A DNA stretch of 64,000 bases from Roseisalinus antarcticus (GCF_900172355.1 NZ_FWFZ01000002.1:1-64000); one strand, 5' to 3'; positions 36,732 to 45,641 are shown, counted from the first letter of the stretch. Notes: generated by a model not told the origin, from the sequence alone. Made by a program: numbers and translations.

Positions 36732-37745
36732 ATGACCGACGACAACGCGGCGCCAGAGCAGAGCACCCCCGACGCAGGGGCAAACGCGCCGGACGCAAGC
36801 CCGGCCCGGCCGGCGACCATCGCCGACGCCGTCTCGGGCAATTGGGTCGACACGCGCGCGCCCGACGCCTGGAAGCCCTACCTGCGCCTGTCCCGGTTGG
36901 ACCGGCCGATCGGAACCTGGCTGCTGCTGTTGCCGTGCTGGTGGGGGCTGGGGCTGGGGGCTCTTTCCAAGGGCAGCTTCGGCGCGTTCGATCTGTGGAT
37001 TGGGCTGGGCTGCGGCATCGGCGCGATCCTGATGCGGGGCGCCGGGTGCACCTGGAACGACATCACCGACCGCGACATCGACGGCTCTGTCCGGCGGACG
37101 GCCCTGCGGCCGATTCCCTCGGGGGCTGTGACGGTCACCGGCGCGATGGTCTGGCTGGTGGCCCAGTGCCTTGTCGCCCTGCTGATCCTGCTGACCTTCA
37201 ACTGGGCCGCGATCGGGCTGGGCGTGCTCGCGCTGTTGCCGGTGGCGGTCTACCCCTTCGCCAAGCGCTTTACCTGGTGGCCGCAGATCTTCCTGGGTCT
37301 CGCGTTCAACTGGGGCGCGCTTCTGGCCTTCACCGCCTCGACCGGGGCGCTGGGCTGGCCCGCGGTGGTGGCCTATTTCGGCGGTATCTCGTGGACGCTG
37401 TTCTACGACACGGTCTATGCCCACCAGGACGCGGAGGACGACGCGCTGATCGGGGTGAAATCCACCGCGCGCCTGTTCGGCGAGGCCTCGCCCACCTGGC
37501 TGCGCCGGTTCCTGGTCGGCACCGTGACCCTGCTCGGTCTCGCCGTGATCCTTGCCACACTGGATCGCAGCGTCCTCAGCCTGGTGATCGCGACCTGCGG
37601 CGCCTGGGCCATGGGCTGGCACCTGTTGTGGCAGCTCGCGCGGTTCGACGCCTCGGACACGCCCGGCCTGCTGCGGCTGTTCCGGTCCAACCGGAACGCC
37701 GGCCTGATCCCTTTGCCGTTTTTCGCCGTCGCCGGGCTGTTCTGA
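36732..37745 (+). CDS. ubiA: 4-hydroxybenzoate polyprenyltransferase
   Basis: A 337-residue membrane prenyltransferase that attaches the polyprenyl chain to 4-hydroxybenzoate in ubiquinone synthesis. The two Asp-rich motifs are NDITDRDIDGSVRRT and DTVYAHQDAEDD. LRLSRLDRPIGTWLLLLPCWWG is the typical first helix region. An N-terminal extension of about 50 polar Ala/Pro-rich residues precedes the family core. It is functionally linked to the polyprenyl synthase at 25 kb. Confidence 0.94.
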   Translation: MTDDNAAPEQSTPDAGANAPDASPARPATIADAVSGNWVDTRAPDAWKPYLRLSRLDRPIGTWLLLLPCWWGLGLGALSKGSFGAFDLWIGLGCGIGAILMRGAGCTWNDITDRDIDGSVRRTALRPIPSGAVTVTGAMVWLVAQCLVALLILLTFNWAAIGLGVLALLPVAVYPFAKRFTWWPQIFLGLAFNWGALLAFTASTGALGWPAVVAYFGGISWTLFYDTVYAHQDAEDDALIGVKSTARLFGEASPTWLRRFLVGTVTLLGLAVILATLDRSVLSLVIATCGAWAMGWHLLWQLARFDASDTPGLLRLFRSNRNAGLIPLPFFAVAGLF

Positions 37746-37804
37746 TTGCGCCGCCGCCCCCCCACGCCTAAGGAAGCGGCATCGGAAATGACCTCGTAGA
37801 GAAC

Positions 37805-39712
37805 ATGCGTCTGTCCAGTGTCCTCCTGCCCGTTGCCGTCTTTGGCCTTGCCGCCGTGCTGTCGCTGGTCGGCGCGAGGGCCGCCGTGCGCGTGGTCGAA
37901 GAGACATCGGTCGATGCCGTGCAGGCGGCGCTTGTCGACGAGGGACAGGCCTGGGTCTCGGTCCTGGGCGACGGGTTGCAGATCATCCTCGAAGGCGAGG
38001 CCCCGTCCGAGGCGGTCCGGTTCCGGTCCATGACCATCGCGGGAACACAGGTCGATGCGAGCCGTGTCATCGACAACATGTCGGTGGCGGACAATTCCGG
38101 AATCGCGCCGCCCGATTTTGCGATCGAGATCCTGCGCAACGACAGCGGGATCTCGCTGATCGGCCTCGTGCCCGCCAATACCGACCGCGCCGCGATCGTC
38201 GAGCGGCTTCAGGACGGCGCCCCCGGCCTGCCGGTCACCGACCTGCTGGAGACGGCCGAGCACCCGACGCCAGAGAACTGGACCTCGGCGCTCGACTATG
38301 CCGTGGAGGCGCTCGACAGCCTGCCCCGGTCGCAGATCTCGGTGAGCCCGGGGCTGGTCGAGATCATGGCCATGGCCGAAAGCAGCGAGGCCAAATGGCG
38401 GCTTGAGACCGACCTGACCCGCCAACGTCCGGAGGGGATGCGGCTGGCGCTCGACGTGATCGCGCCGCGCCCCGTCATCACGCCGTTCATCGTCCGCTTC
38501 CTGCTCGATGCCGACGGGCGGGCGCGGTTCGAGGCCTGTTCGGCCGATTCCGAGGACGCGCTGGCGGAGATTGCGACGGCGGCCACCGCGGCCGGCTTTG
38601 AAGGCAAGGTCAACTGTCCGATCGGTCTTGGCGTGCCATCCGGCACCTGGGCCGAAGCCGTCGCCATGTCGATCGGCGCGGTGGCGGATCTGGGCGGCGG
38701 ACGGGTGACGCTGTCGGATGCGGACGTGACGCTGGTCGCGCTCGAAGGGACCGACCCGGCCCTGTTCGAGCAGGTCGCGGGCGAGCTGGAGAATGCCTTG
38801 CCGGACCTCTTCGCGCTGGAAGCGGTCCTGCCGGAGCCGCCCGAGGCGGCCGAGGCCGAGGTGCCGGAATTCACCGCGACGCTCAGCCCGGAGGGGCAGG
38901 TGCAGCTGCGCGGCCGGGTCGCGGACGACCTGATGAACGCCACCGCCCGCAACTACGCCGCCGCCCGGTTCGGGGACGCGGACCTGACCATGGGAACCAG
39001 GGTCACGGAGGGGCTGCCCTCGGGATGGTCGATGCGCATGCTGGCGGCGATCGAGGCGCTGTCGCGACTGTCCAGCGGGTCGGTCGTGTTGACGCCGGAC
39101 CTGATGACGGTGCGCGGGGTGACCGGCAACCAGCGGGCCACGGCCGATATCTCGCAGCTGTTGCTGGATAAGCTGGGCCAGGGGGCGGAGTTCCGGGTCA
39201 ACGTGACCTACGAGGAAAGCCTCGACCCGATCGCGGCGCTGCCCACGGCGGAAGAATGCATTCAGCAGATCATGGTCGTGACCGAATCGCGCAAGATCAC
39301 CTTCGATCCCGGCTCGGCCGATATCGCGGGCGGGGCCCAGGCGGTGGTGGATGACATCGCCGAGATCCTGCGCCGCTGTGCCGACCTGCGCGTCGAGATT
39401 GCAGGCTATACCGACAGCCAGGGGCGGGAAGAAATGAACGAGCGCCTGTCGCAGGACCGTGCGCAGGCGGTTCTGACCGCGCTCAGCCAACGCCGGGTGC
39501 CGGTGAGCTCGTTCCGGGCGGTCGGCTATGGCGAAGACGATCCGATTGCGGATAATGCCACCGAAGATGGGCGCGAGGCGAACCGCCGGATCGAGTTCCG
39601 CCTGATCGACACCGCCGCCGAGGAAGAGGCCACCGGGCTGGAGCAGATCGAGGCGGAAGCCGCCGCGGAAACGGCGCCGGACGCCGGGGAAGTCGACGAG
39701 GCAGATGAATAG
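37805..39712 (+). CDS. OmpA-family protein with three repeated modules
   Basis: A 635-residue envelope protein. An N-terminal hydrophobic helix (residues about 5-27) acts as signal or anchor. Three modules of about 125 residues follow, each centred on a Trp-led helix then a strand: near Trp159 (ENWTSALDYAVEAL), Trp282 (GTWAEAVAMSIGAV) and Trp408 (SGWSMRMLAAIEAL). They resemble BON-type domains. The C-terminal OmpA domain (about 495-610) has peptidoglycan-binding IAGYTDSQGREEMNERLSQ and DGREANRRIEF. An acidic Glu/Ala tail ends the protein. It overlaps the next gene by 8 nt. Confidence 0.88.
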   Translation: MRLSSVLLPVAVFGLAAVLSLVGARAAVRVVEETSVDAVQAALVDEGQAWVSVLGDGLQIILEGEAPSEAVRFRSMTIAGTQVDASRVIDNMSVADNSGIAPPDFAIEILRNDSGISLIGLVPANTDRAAIVERLQDGAPGLPVTDLLETAEHPTPENWTSALDYAVEALDSLPRSQISVSPGLVEIMAMAESSEAKWRLETDLTRQRPEGMRLALDVIAPRPVITPFIVRFLLDADGRARFEACSADSEDALAEIATAATAAGFEGKVNCPIGLGVPSGTWAEAVAMSIGAVADLGGGRVTLSDADVTLVALEGTDPALFEQVAGELENALPDLFALEAVLPEPPEAAEAEVPEFTATLSPEGQVQLRGRVADDLMNATARNYAAARFGDADLTMGTRVTEGLPSGWSMRMLAAIEALSRLSSGSVVLTPDLMTVRGVTGNQRATADISQLLLDKLGQGAEFRVNVTYEESLDPIAALPTAEECIQQIMVVTESRKITFDPGSADIAGGAQAVVDDIAEILRRCADLRVEIAGYTDSQGREEMNERLSQDRAQAVLTALSQRRVPVSSFRAVGYGEDDPIADNATEDGREANRRIEFRLIDTAAEEEATGLEQIEAEAAAETAPDAGEVDEADE

Positions 39713-40034
39713 AACCGAATTTATTGTCGCCACGGCTGCGATCCTGTTCGTGGCCTTCTGCCTTGGGTGGTTCGCCTCGTGGCTGGTGAACCGGTTCACC
39801 CGCGTGACACGGGCCGAGATCGGCGAGCTGGACCGGATGGCGCAGGCGCTGCACGAGGCCGAGGAGACCCGCGACCAGGCGATCACATACCTGCAGCAGC
39901 GTGAGGCCGACCTGACCAACCAGCTGACCCAGACCGAGGCGGAGTTGCGCGCGGCGATGGACGGCTTGCGCGATGCTCGGCACGAGGCCGAGGAATTGCG
40001 CGGCTGGATCGAGCGTCAGAACCAGGGCGCCTGA
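39705..40034 (+). CDS. Small single-helix coiled-coil membrane protein
   Basis: A 109-residue protein with one N-terminal membrane helix (FIVATAAILFVAFCLGWFAS) and then an uninterrupted coiled coil to the C-terminus (EETRDQAITYLQQREADL). Its start overlaps the OmpA-family gene by 8 nt, so the two probably act together in the envelope. No named family is recognised. Confidence 0.82.
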   Translation: MNRTEFIVATAAILFVAFCLGWFASWLVNRFTRVTRAEIGELDRMAQALHEAEETRDQAITYLQQREADLTNQLTQTEAELRAAMDGLRDARHEAEELRGWIERQNQGA

Positions 40035-40082
40035 CGGCGGGTCCTGTCGTTCGGGGCGCCGCGCCAGGGACATGCCGGCGGA

Positions 40083-40115
40083 GCCTCCGGCGGGAGTTTT
40101 CTTGCCAAGATGAAG
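40083..40115 (+). repeat. 33-nt intergenic repeat, copy 2
   Basis: This copy begins GCCTCCGGCGGGAG and ends TTGCCAAGATGAAG, differing from the copy at 17195-17227 at 2 of 33 positions. It lies between the convergent coiled-coil gene and tsaC, where it could help to end transcription. Confidence 0.75.
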
Positions 40116-40126
40116 ATTGTTCGCTC

Positions 40127-41065
40127 TCAGGGGCGAGGGGTGGCGGCGCGCCTCAGCCGGTCGTTTATCGCCCGGCCCAGGCCCTCGTGCGGGATCGGCG
40201 CGACGGCGATGTGCTCCGCGCCCTCGCGGTCCAGCCGGTGCAGCAGGGCGAAGAGGTTCGCCGCGGCCTCCAGCAGATCGCCGGAGGGGGAGAGCGACAG
40301 ATCCCCCCGGATCTTGCCGAAGCCCAGGAGCGTTTCGCCGTCGCGGGCGGTCGTGGCGTTCAGGCGGAGGGTTCCGGCGGGCGCGTAATGCGAGGCGAGC
40401 TGCCCCGGTGCGGTCGGGGTTTCCGTGGTCCCTGGGGTGGCGAGGGGGTGTCCGAGGCAGTTGGCGATGGCCTCGGCCGGGATGCCTCCGGCGCGCAGGA
40501 AGCTCGGTTCTGGCGCGAGCGCGACAATGGTCGATTCGACGCCCACATCGCAGGGCCCGCCGTCGAGCACCGCGGCGATGCGCCCGGCCAGTCCCGCGCG
40601 CACATGATCGGCCGTGGTCGGGCTGAGCCGGCCCGACGGGTTCGCCGAGGGTGCCGCGACCGGGCCGCCGAAGGCCTGCAGAAGGTCGCGTGCCAGCCGA
40701 TGCGCCGGCACCCGGACCGCCAGGGTCGGAAGCCCGGCGGTGACCAGTGGCGAGAGACCGCTGCCGGGGCGCAGTGGCAGCACCAGGGTGAGTGCGCCGG
40801 GCCAGAAGCTGGCCGCGAGCCGGGCCGCGTCCGGGGGTAGCTCGCACCATTCCGCGACCGATGCGGCGTCGGCAAGATGCACGATCAGCGGGTTGAAGCG
40901 GGGCCGGTTCTTGGCTTCGAAAATGCGGGCGACGGCGCGGTCGTCGCGCGCATCGGCCCCGAGCCCGTAGACCGTCTCTGTCGGAAAGGCGACGGTCTCG
41001 CCGGCCGCGAGCAGGGCCGCGGCGCGGGCGATCCCGGCGTTGTCCGGAGCGAGGGTTTCGGTCAT
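40127..41065 (-). CDS. tsaC: L-threonylcarbamoyladenylate synthase (Sua5-type)
   Basis: A 312-residue enzyme that makes threonylcarbamoyl-AMP for the t6A37 modification of tRNA. The YrdC domain has AFPTETVYGLGADA, KNRPRFNPLIVH and APSANPSGRLSPT. A linker (GGIPAEAIANCLG) and the C-terminal Sua5 domain (PGQLASHYAP) make it the long Sua5 form rather than short TsaC. It is divergent from the acyl-CoA dehydrogenase across 114 bp. Confidence 0.94.
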   Translation of the reverse strand: MTETLAPDNAGIARAAALLAAGETVAFPTETVYGLGADARDDRAVARIFEAKNRPRFNPLIVHLADAASVAEWCELPPDAARLAASFWPGALTLVLPLRPGSGLSPLVTAGLPTLAVRVPAHRLARDLLQAFGGPVAAPSANPSGRLSPTTADHVRAGLAGRIAAVLDGGPCDVGVESTIVALAPEPSFLRAGGIPAEAIANCLGHPLATPGTTETPTAPGQLASHYAPAGTLRLNATTARDGETLLGFGKIRGDLSLSPSGDLLEAAANLFALLHRLDREGAEHIAVAPIPHEGLGRAINDRLRRAATPRP

Positions 41066-41179
41066 GACGTGGCGTTCCGGTTGCGGGGCGACGGCAGGCG
41101 CGTAGCGTTGATGCTTGTCACGCGGACATAGCCACGCTGCGCTCCGCTGCCAAGCCACTTGCCCGACGGAGACCATGTC

Positions 41180-42856
41180 ATGCCCTACCGCGCCCCAGTT
41201 TCGGAGTTCCGCTTTCTTCTGAATCACGTGGTCGGCTTCGACCGGGTCGCGGCGACCGAACAGTTCGCCGACGCCACGCCGGACATGGTCGATGCGATCT
41301 TGACCGAAGCGGGACGGCTTTGCGACGAAGTGATCGCCCCCCTGCAGCGGGTCGGCGACACCCAGCCCGCGCGGCTGGAGAACGGCGTGGTCCGGACCCC
41401 GCCTGGCTTTGGCGAGGCTTTTGCGGCGATCGCAGAGGGCGGCTGGATCGGGATGTCGGCCTCGACCGAGGCGGGCGGCATGGGCCTGCCGCTGACGCTG
41501 ACCACCGCGGTCAACGACATGATGTCGGGCGCCTGCCTCGCGATGCAGCTCAATCCGCTGATGTCGCAGGGGCAGATCGAGGCGCTCGAGGCCCATGCCT
41601 CCGACGAGATGAAGGCGCTTTATCTGCCGAAGCTGATTTCCGGCGAATGGTGCGGCACCATGAACCTGACCGAACCGCAAGCCGGCTCTGACGTCGGGGC
41701 GCTGCGCACGCGCGCCGAGCCATTGGACGACGGGACCTATGCCGTGTCCGGGCAGAAGATCTACATCACCTGGGGCGACAACGACTTTGCCGAGAATATC
41801 TGCCACCTGGTTCTGGCCCGGCTTCCGGACGGGGCGCCGGGGACGAAGGGGATTTCCCTGTTCCTGGTGCCGAAGTTCATTCCGGATGCGCAGGGCAACG
41901 CGGGAGAGCGGAATGCCGTCCGGGTGGTCAGCCTGGAGCACAAGCTGGGTCTTCACGGATCGCCGACGGCGGTGATGGAGTACGAGCGGGCCAAGGGCTG
42001 GCTTGTGGGCGAACCGCATGGCGGGATGGCCGCGATGTTCACCATGATGAACAACGCTCGGCTGGGGGTCGCGACCCAGGGCATCGGCGTGGCGGAGGCG
42101 GCCTTTCAGCACGCGCTCGGCTATGCCGTGGACCGCAAGCAGGGCAAGGCCGGCGGAACCGGCGCCATCGTCGAACATGCGGATGTGAAGCGGATGCTGG
42201 CCACGATGAAGGCCGAGACCTATGCCGCCCGCGCCATCGCTTTGATGTGTGCCGTGGCCATCGACCTTGGCGCCGGGGCACGCGCCGCGCTGTTGACGCC
42301 CATCGCCAAGGCGTTCGGAACCGATACCGGGGTGGAGATGGCGTCGGTCGGGATCCAGGTGCACGGCGGCATGGGCTATGTCGAGGAGACCGGGGCCGCG
42401 CAATTCCTGCGCGACGTGCGGGTGACGACGATCTACGAGGGGACAAACGGCATCCAGGCGATGGACCTCGTGGGGCGCAAGATGAAGGACGGCGGCGAGG
42501 CGGCCTTTGCCCTGATCGACGAGATCTGCGAGGGGGCCGAGGCGGCCAAGGCGCAGCATCCGGCCCTCGCGGATGCGGTCTATGACGCGGCCGAGACATT
42601 GCGCGAAGTGACCGAGGCTCTGGTCGCCGCCCCCGTGGCGGATCGGTTCGCCGGGGCGGTGCCCTATCTGCGCGGGTTCGCGCGGGTGCTTGGCGGCCAT
42701 GCGCACCTGGCGGCGGCCATGCAGGGGGACGCTGGGCGTGCGCGGCTGGCCGCGTTCTATGTCGGGACGCTGTTGCCTGAACATTCGGCCCTGCTCGCGG
42801 CGGTCGGCGCGGGCGAATCGGCCTTGTCGGTTACCGCCGGGGATCTGGCCGCGTGA
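41180..42856 (+). CDS. Acyl-CoA dehydrogenase, long form (DmdC-like subfamily)
   Basis: A 558-residue FAD enzyme of the extended acyl-CoA dehydrogenase class. It has N-terminal and middle domains (GTMNLTEPQAGSDVGALRT), a C-terminal domain with the catalytic Glu region (RVTTIYEGTNGIQAMDL) and an extra C-terminal domain of about 120 residues. The same layout is found in 3-methylmercaptopropionyl-CoA dehydrogenase DmdC, but also in related enzymes of fatty-acid breakdown, so the substrate is open. Electrons should reach ETF-QO. The ATG at 41180 is preferred to one 7 codons earlier. It is coupled to the metallo-hydrolase by GTGA. Confidence 0.9.
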   Translation: MPYRAPVSEFRFLLNHVVGFDRVAATEQFADATPDMVDAILTEAGRLCDEVIAPLQRVGDTQPARLENGVVRTPPGFGEAFAAIAEGGWIGMSASTEAGGMGLPLTLTTAVNDMMSGACLAMQLNPLMSQGQIEALEAHASDEMKALYLPKLISGEWCGTMNLTEPQAGSDVGALRTRAEPLDDGTYAVSGQKIYITWGDNDFAENICHLVLARLPDGAPGTKGISLFLVPKFIPDAQGNAGERNAVRVVSLEHKLGLHGSPTAVMEYERAKGWLVGEPHGGMAAMFTMMNNARLGVATQGIGVAEAAFQHALGYAVDRKQGKAGGTGAIVEHADVKRMLATMKAETYAARAIALMCAVAIDLGAGARAALLTPIAKAFGTDTGVEMASVGIQVHGGMGYVEETGAAQFLRDVRVTTIYEGTNGIQAMDLVGRKMKDGGEAAFALIDEICEGAEAAKAQHPALADAVYDAAETLREVTEALVAAPVADRFAGAVPYLRGFARVLGGHAHLAAAMQGDAGRARLAAFYVGTLLPEHSALLAAVGAGESALSVTAGDLAA

Positions 42857-43896
42857 GCGAGCCTGGCGCGATCCGCTACCCCTTCGCAGATCCGCCCGAG
42901 GAAGGAACCGCGATCGAGGTCGCGGAGGGCATCCTCTGGATGCGCCTGCCGTTGCCGATGAAGCTGGATCACGTGAATGTCTACGCGCTGGACGAGGGCG
43001 ACAGCTGGACCATCGTCGACACCGGCGTGTCGTCCCGCAGGGCGCGGGCCCTTTGGGAGCGTATCCTGGCAGGGCCGCTGGGCGGCAAGCCCGTCAGCCG
43101 GGTGATCGTGACGCACCATCACCCCGACCACGTTGGCCTTGCCGGATGGTTCCGCGAAAAGGGCGCCGAGATCTGGGCGAGCCGGACGGCCTATCTTATG
43201 GCGCGGATGCTGGTGCTGGATACGCAGGAGGTCTGGCCGGAGGAAACCCGGGCATTCTATCGCGGCGCAGGGATGGCGGAGGACATGGTCGCGCGGCGGT
43301 TGGCCGAGCGGCCGTTCAACTTTTCCGACGTGGTCTGGCCCTTGCCGCTGGGCTTTCGGCGTATGATCGAGGGCCTGGTCGTCGAGATTGGCGGACGGTC
43401 GTGGGACGTGCGCATGGGGGCGGGACATGCACCGGAACACGTGACGCTCTGGGCGCGGGACGCGCCGCTCGTGCTGGGGGGGGACCAGTTGCTGGCCTCG
43501 ATCTCGCCCAACCTTGGGGTCTACCCGACCGAGCCCGAGGCCGATCCCGTGGCCGACTGGATCGCCGCCTGCCGGCGGCTGGCGGCATTTGCCACGGAGG
43601 ATCAGCTTGTCCTGCCCGGGCACAAGATGCCGTTCCGGGGGCTGCCGGCGCGGCTGAGCCATCTGGAAGACAACCACCACGGCGCGCTCGAACGGCTAGT
43701 CGGGCATCTTGTCGACCCGAAGACTGCCGGGGAGTGTTTCGCGCCGCTGTTCAAGCGGGAGATCGGGGCCGGGGAGTACGGCCTCGCGCTGGTGGAAGCC
43801 TATGCCCATTGCCTCCACCTGTGGCACCTGGGCCGGGTGTCGCGCGAGCGGCGCGGAGAGGCCTGGGTCTTTCACGCGGTCGGCGCCGGCGGCTGA
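42853..43896 (+). CDS. MBL-fold metallo-hydrolase
   Basis: A 347-residue metallo-beta-lactamase-fold hydrolase. The metal motif is VTHHHPDHVGLAGW; further ligands are in GAGHAPEHVTLW and GGDQLLASISP, and LPGHKMPFRG carries the last His. A C-terminal winged-helix-like region follows (PLFKREIGAGEYGLALVEA), as in lactonase/thioesterase-like members. GTG at 42853 overlaps the dehydrogenase stop, so it probably acts in the same acyl-CoA pathway, for instance as a thioesterase. Confidence 0.88.
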   Translation: MSEPGAIRYPFADPPEEGTAIEVAEGILWMRLPLPMKLDHVNVYALDEGDSWTIVDTGVSSRRARALWERILAGPLGGKPVSRVIVTHHHPDHVGLAGWFREKGAEIWASRTAYLMARMLVLDTQEVWPEETRAFYRGAGMAEDMVARRLAERPFNFSDVVWPLPLGFRRMIEGLVVEIGGRSWDVRMGAGHAPEHVTLWARDAPLVLGGDQLLASISPNLGVYPTEPEADPVADWIAACRRLAAFATEDQLVLPGHKMPFRGLPARLSHLEDNHHGALERLVGHLVDPKTAGECFAPLFKREIGAGEYGLALVEAYAHCLHLWHLGRVSRERRGEAWVFHAVGAGG

Positions 43897-43934
43897 CGCT
43901 CGCGCGTTCCGCGCATCGCCCCACCCACCGTCCC
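43895..43934 (+). repeat. Intergenic repeat of second family, copy 1
   Basis: A 40-nt stretch beginning GACGCTCGC and ending in GCATCGCCCCACCCACCGTCCC-type sequence. A related 36-nt copy lies at 54327-54362. It begins at the stop codon of the metallo-hydrolase and precedes the DUF6173 gene. Confidence 0.6.
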
Positions 43935-43992
43935 TTGGGCGTTGTGAACAGGTAACAGCCGTGGTGGTCTCGGAACCGAGGGGAGATCACCG

Positions 43993-44454
43993 ATGAACGA
44001 CCAGATCAGCACGACCGCCGAAGCGCATGAAAACGACGTGATGCCGCGGATCCATGAGGTGCATTCCGATCCCGAGAAGGGCCGGGTGTCCGTGCCGCCC
44101 CGGCTCGCTGAAGGGACCGGGCGGAAAAGTCCTGCGCGCTGGGCCTACGAGCGTCTGATCGTCTACATCCAGAACTTCGAAAGCCAGCTCGATGCTGAAC
44201 ACGAGGTCGCCATGGGCTTCACCGGCGGCGATGCCGGCGTGATCCGGATCGAGGGCATGGGGTATTTCGACCCTGATATCGTCACCTTCTACGGCTCGGA
44301 TCTGGGCGGCGCCAAGACCCAGGTCATTCAGCACGTTACCCAGCTCAACGTTCTGCTTCGCGCATTGCCCAAGCAGATCGATCAGCCCGTTGCCCATCGA
44401 ATCGGGTTCCGGCTGGCCCGCGACCTCGACACCGATGGCACCGACGAAACGTAA
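43993..44454 (+). CDS. DUF6173 family protein
   Basis: A 153-residue soluble protein. RWAYERLIVYIQNFESQLD, EVAMGFTGGDAGVIRIEGMG and DPDIVTFYGSD match the DUF6173 family common in Rhodobacterales. GGGGAG lies upstream of the ATG. Function unknown. It appears to be a single-gene unit followed by a long non-coding gap. Confidence 0.8.
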   Translation: MNDQISTTAEAHENDVMPRIHEVHSDPEKGRVSVPPRLAEGTGRKSPARWAYERLIVYIQNFESQLDAEHEVAMGFTGGDAGVIRIEGMGYFDPDIVTFYGSDLGGAKTQVIQHVTQLNVLLRALPKQIDQPVAHRIGFRLARDLDTDGTDET

Positions 44455-44835
44455 GCCCCGGCTTTCGGAAATTGGCGCGATACGGCCCGGAACACTTGCC
44501 GTCGCCCAAAGGCCACAGGTCCGAAGGCGGTCCTACCACAGCCCCTTCTTCTGGTTGGAAATATCCCGGGGGGGGTCAGGGGGGCAGAGCCCCCCGGCGT
44601 CGGCCATCCACGCCAACCCATGCCCGCGAATGTGCAAGGGTCCGCGCGGCGGCCCGTGCCCAGGTGCGCCTGGGACACGGCCAGCGCACCAGGCCCCGTC
44701 GCGCGGCCTTACGACCTGCGACAAGGTCACCGCTTCGTGGGCGTGACAGGCCCCTCCCGATCGTTTATGGCGTTTTGCGACAGGGTGGCCCGCGGGATCC
44801 GGCGCGGCCCCAAGACACAGACAGGGACGCATATC
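44455..44835. other. 381-bp non-coding gap
   Basis: No convincing gene is seen here; the open frames on both strands lack family features and ribosome binding sites. It contains the G-rich hairpin element at 44542-44595 and must hold the promoter of the oxidase subunit IV gene, which I cannot place. Confidence 0.6.
44542..44595. repeat. G-rich hairpin intergenic element
   Basis: CCCCTTCTTCTGGTTGG, then AAATATCCCGGGG, then GGGGGGC (44579-44585) pairing with GCCCCCC (44589-44595) over a 3-nt loop. Read on the minus strand it starts with the hairpin and ends with CCAGAAGAAGGGG, the same general plan as the 33-nt repeats (hairpin then GAAG). I believe similar elements are dispersed in Rhodobacterales genomes, but only one copy is here. 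Confidence 0.5.
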
Positions 44836-44970
44836 ATGGCAGAGCACAAGCATGGCGAAATGGACATCACGGTTCAGGAAAAGACCTTCAACGGCTTCAT
44901 CCGGATGGTATCCCGCACGGCCATCGTCATCGTCGTCGCGCTGATCCTTCTGTCCCTGATCAACGGCTGA
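44836..44970 (+). CDS. aa3-type cytochrome c oxidase subunit IV
   Basis: A 44-residue single-helix protein: a polar N-terminus (MAEHKHGEMDI), then EKTFNGFIRMV and a membrane helix (AIVIVVALILLSLI). This matches the small fourth subunit of alphaproteobacterial aa3 oxidase, a structural subunit with no metal ligands. The other oxidase genes are not in the window. It is followed within 8 nt by a lipoprotein gene. Confidence 0.9.
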   Translation: MAEHKHGEMDITVQEKTFNGFIRMVSRTAIVIVVALILLSLING

Positions 44971-44978
44971 GAGAGCCA

Positions 44979-45632
44979 ATGCGGCGCAGGACCTTCCTGA
45001 TCGGCGCCCCGGCGCTTGCCCTTACGGCATGTGGCGCCGCCGAGCCGGTGTCGATGCCCGTCGCGGTCCTCTCGGCATCCGCTTACCGGCATCCGGGCGA
45101 GCCCAGGCTCACGCTCTTCACGATGAAGTCGACCGCCAACGGCAACGGTGCCCACACCGGGTTGATGGTGAATGCCAGCCAGCGGGTCATCTTCGATCCG
45201 GCCGGCACCTTTGGCGGCGATGTCGCGGACAAACCCTGGGGCTATCTGGTTCCCGAAAACAACGATGTCCACTTCGGGATCACCCCCGAGATCGAGGATT
45301 TCTACATCCGCTACCACGCCCGGCTGACCTATTACGTGCTGCGTCAGGACGTCCCGGTCACGGCCGAGCAGGCGGAGGCCGCCCTCCGGGGCGTGATGTC
45401 CTACGGCGCGGTTCCCAAGGCTCAGTGCACGATCGCCACCTCGCGCATCCTGGCGGGCGTGCCCGGCTTCTCGGGGATCAAGACCGTACTCTTTCCCGAC
45501 CGGCTGGTGGATCAGCTCGCCAGATACCCTGGCGTCACCTCGCGCGAATATCGCGAGAACGACAGCGACGACAAGAGCGAGGCCGCCGACGCCTTCGGTG
45601 CAGAACTTGCCGCGGCGGGGCTGACGCGCTGA
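44979..45632 (+). CDS. Predicted lipoprotein of unknown function
   Basis: A 217-residue protein. The N-terminus MRRRTFLIGAPALALTAC has a twin-Arg-like start and a lipobox (LTAC), so it is probably a lipoprotein. GNGAHTGLMVNASQRVIFDPAGT and a later CTIATSRIL hint at a cysteine/histidine peptidase-like fold, but this is not certain. It lies in an operon with oxidase subunit IV and converges with azlD, 9 bp apart. Confidence 0.75.
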   Translation: MRRRTFLIGAPALALTACGAAEPVSMPVAVLSASAYRHPGEPRLTLFTMKSTANGNGAHTGLMVNASQRVIFDPAGTFGGDVADKPWGYLVPENNDVHFGITPEIEDFYIRYHARLTYYVLRQDVPVTAEQAEAALRGVMSYGAVPKAQCTIATSRILAGVPGFSGIKTVLFPDRLVDQLARYPGVTSREYRENDSDDKSEAADAFGAELAAAGLTR

Positions 45633-45641
45633 TCGCGGCGG

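Noticed and set aside
35175-37907. A 910-codon minus-strand open frame
   Set aside because: Only the part up to 36005 is a gene (GNAT acetyltransferase). The rest lies in another frame of rsmE and opposite ubiA, and has no family features; high GC keeps stops rare.
40127-42784. An 885-codon minus-strand open frame
   Set aside because: Only 40127-41065 (Sua5-type tsaC) is supported; the remainder is the antisense shadow of the acyl-CoA dehydrogenase gene.
41180-42856. Naming the acyl-CoA dehydrogenase dmdC
   Set aside because: The long-form architecture fits, but no other DMSP demethylation gene (dmdA, dmdB, dmdD) is nearby, so only a subfamily statement is given.
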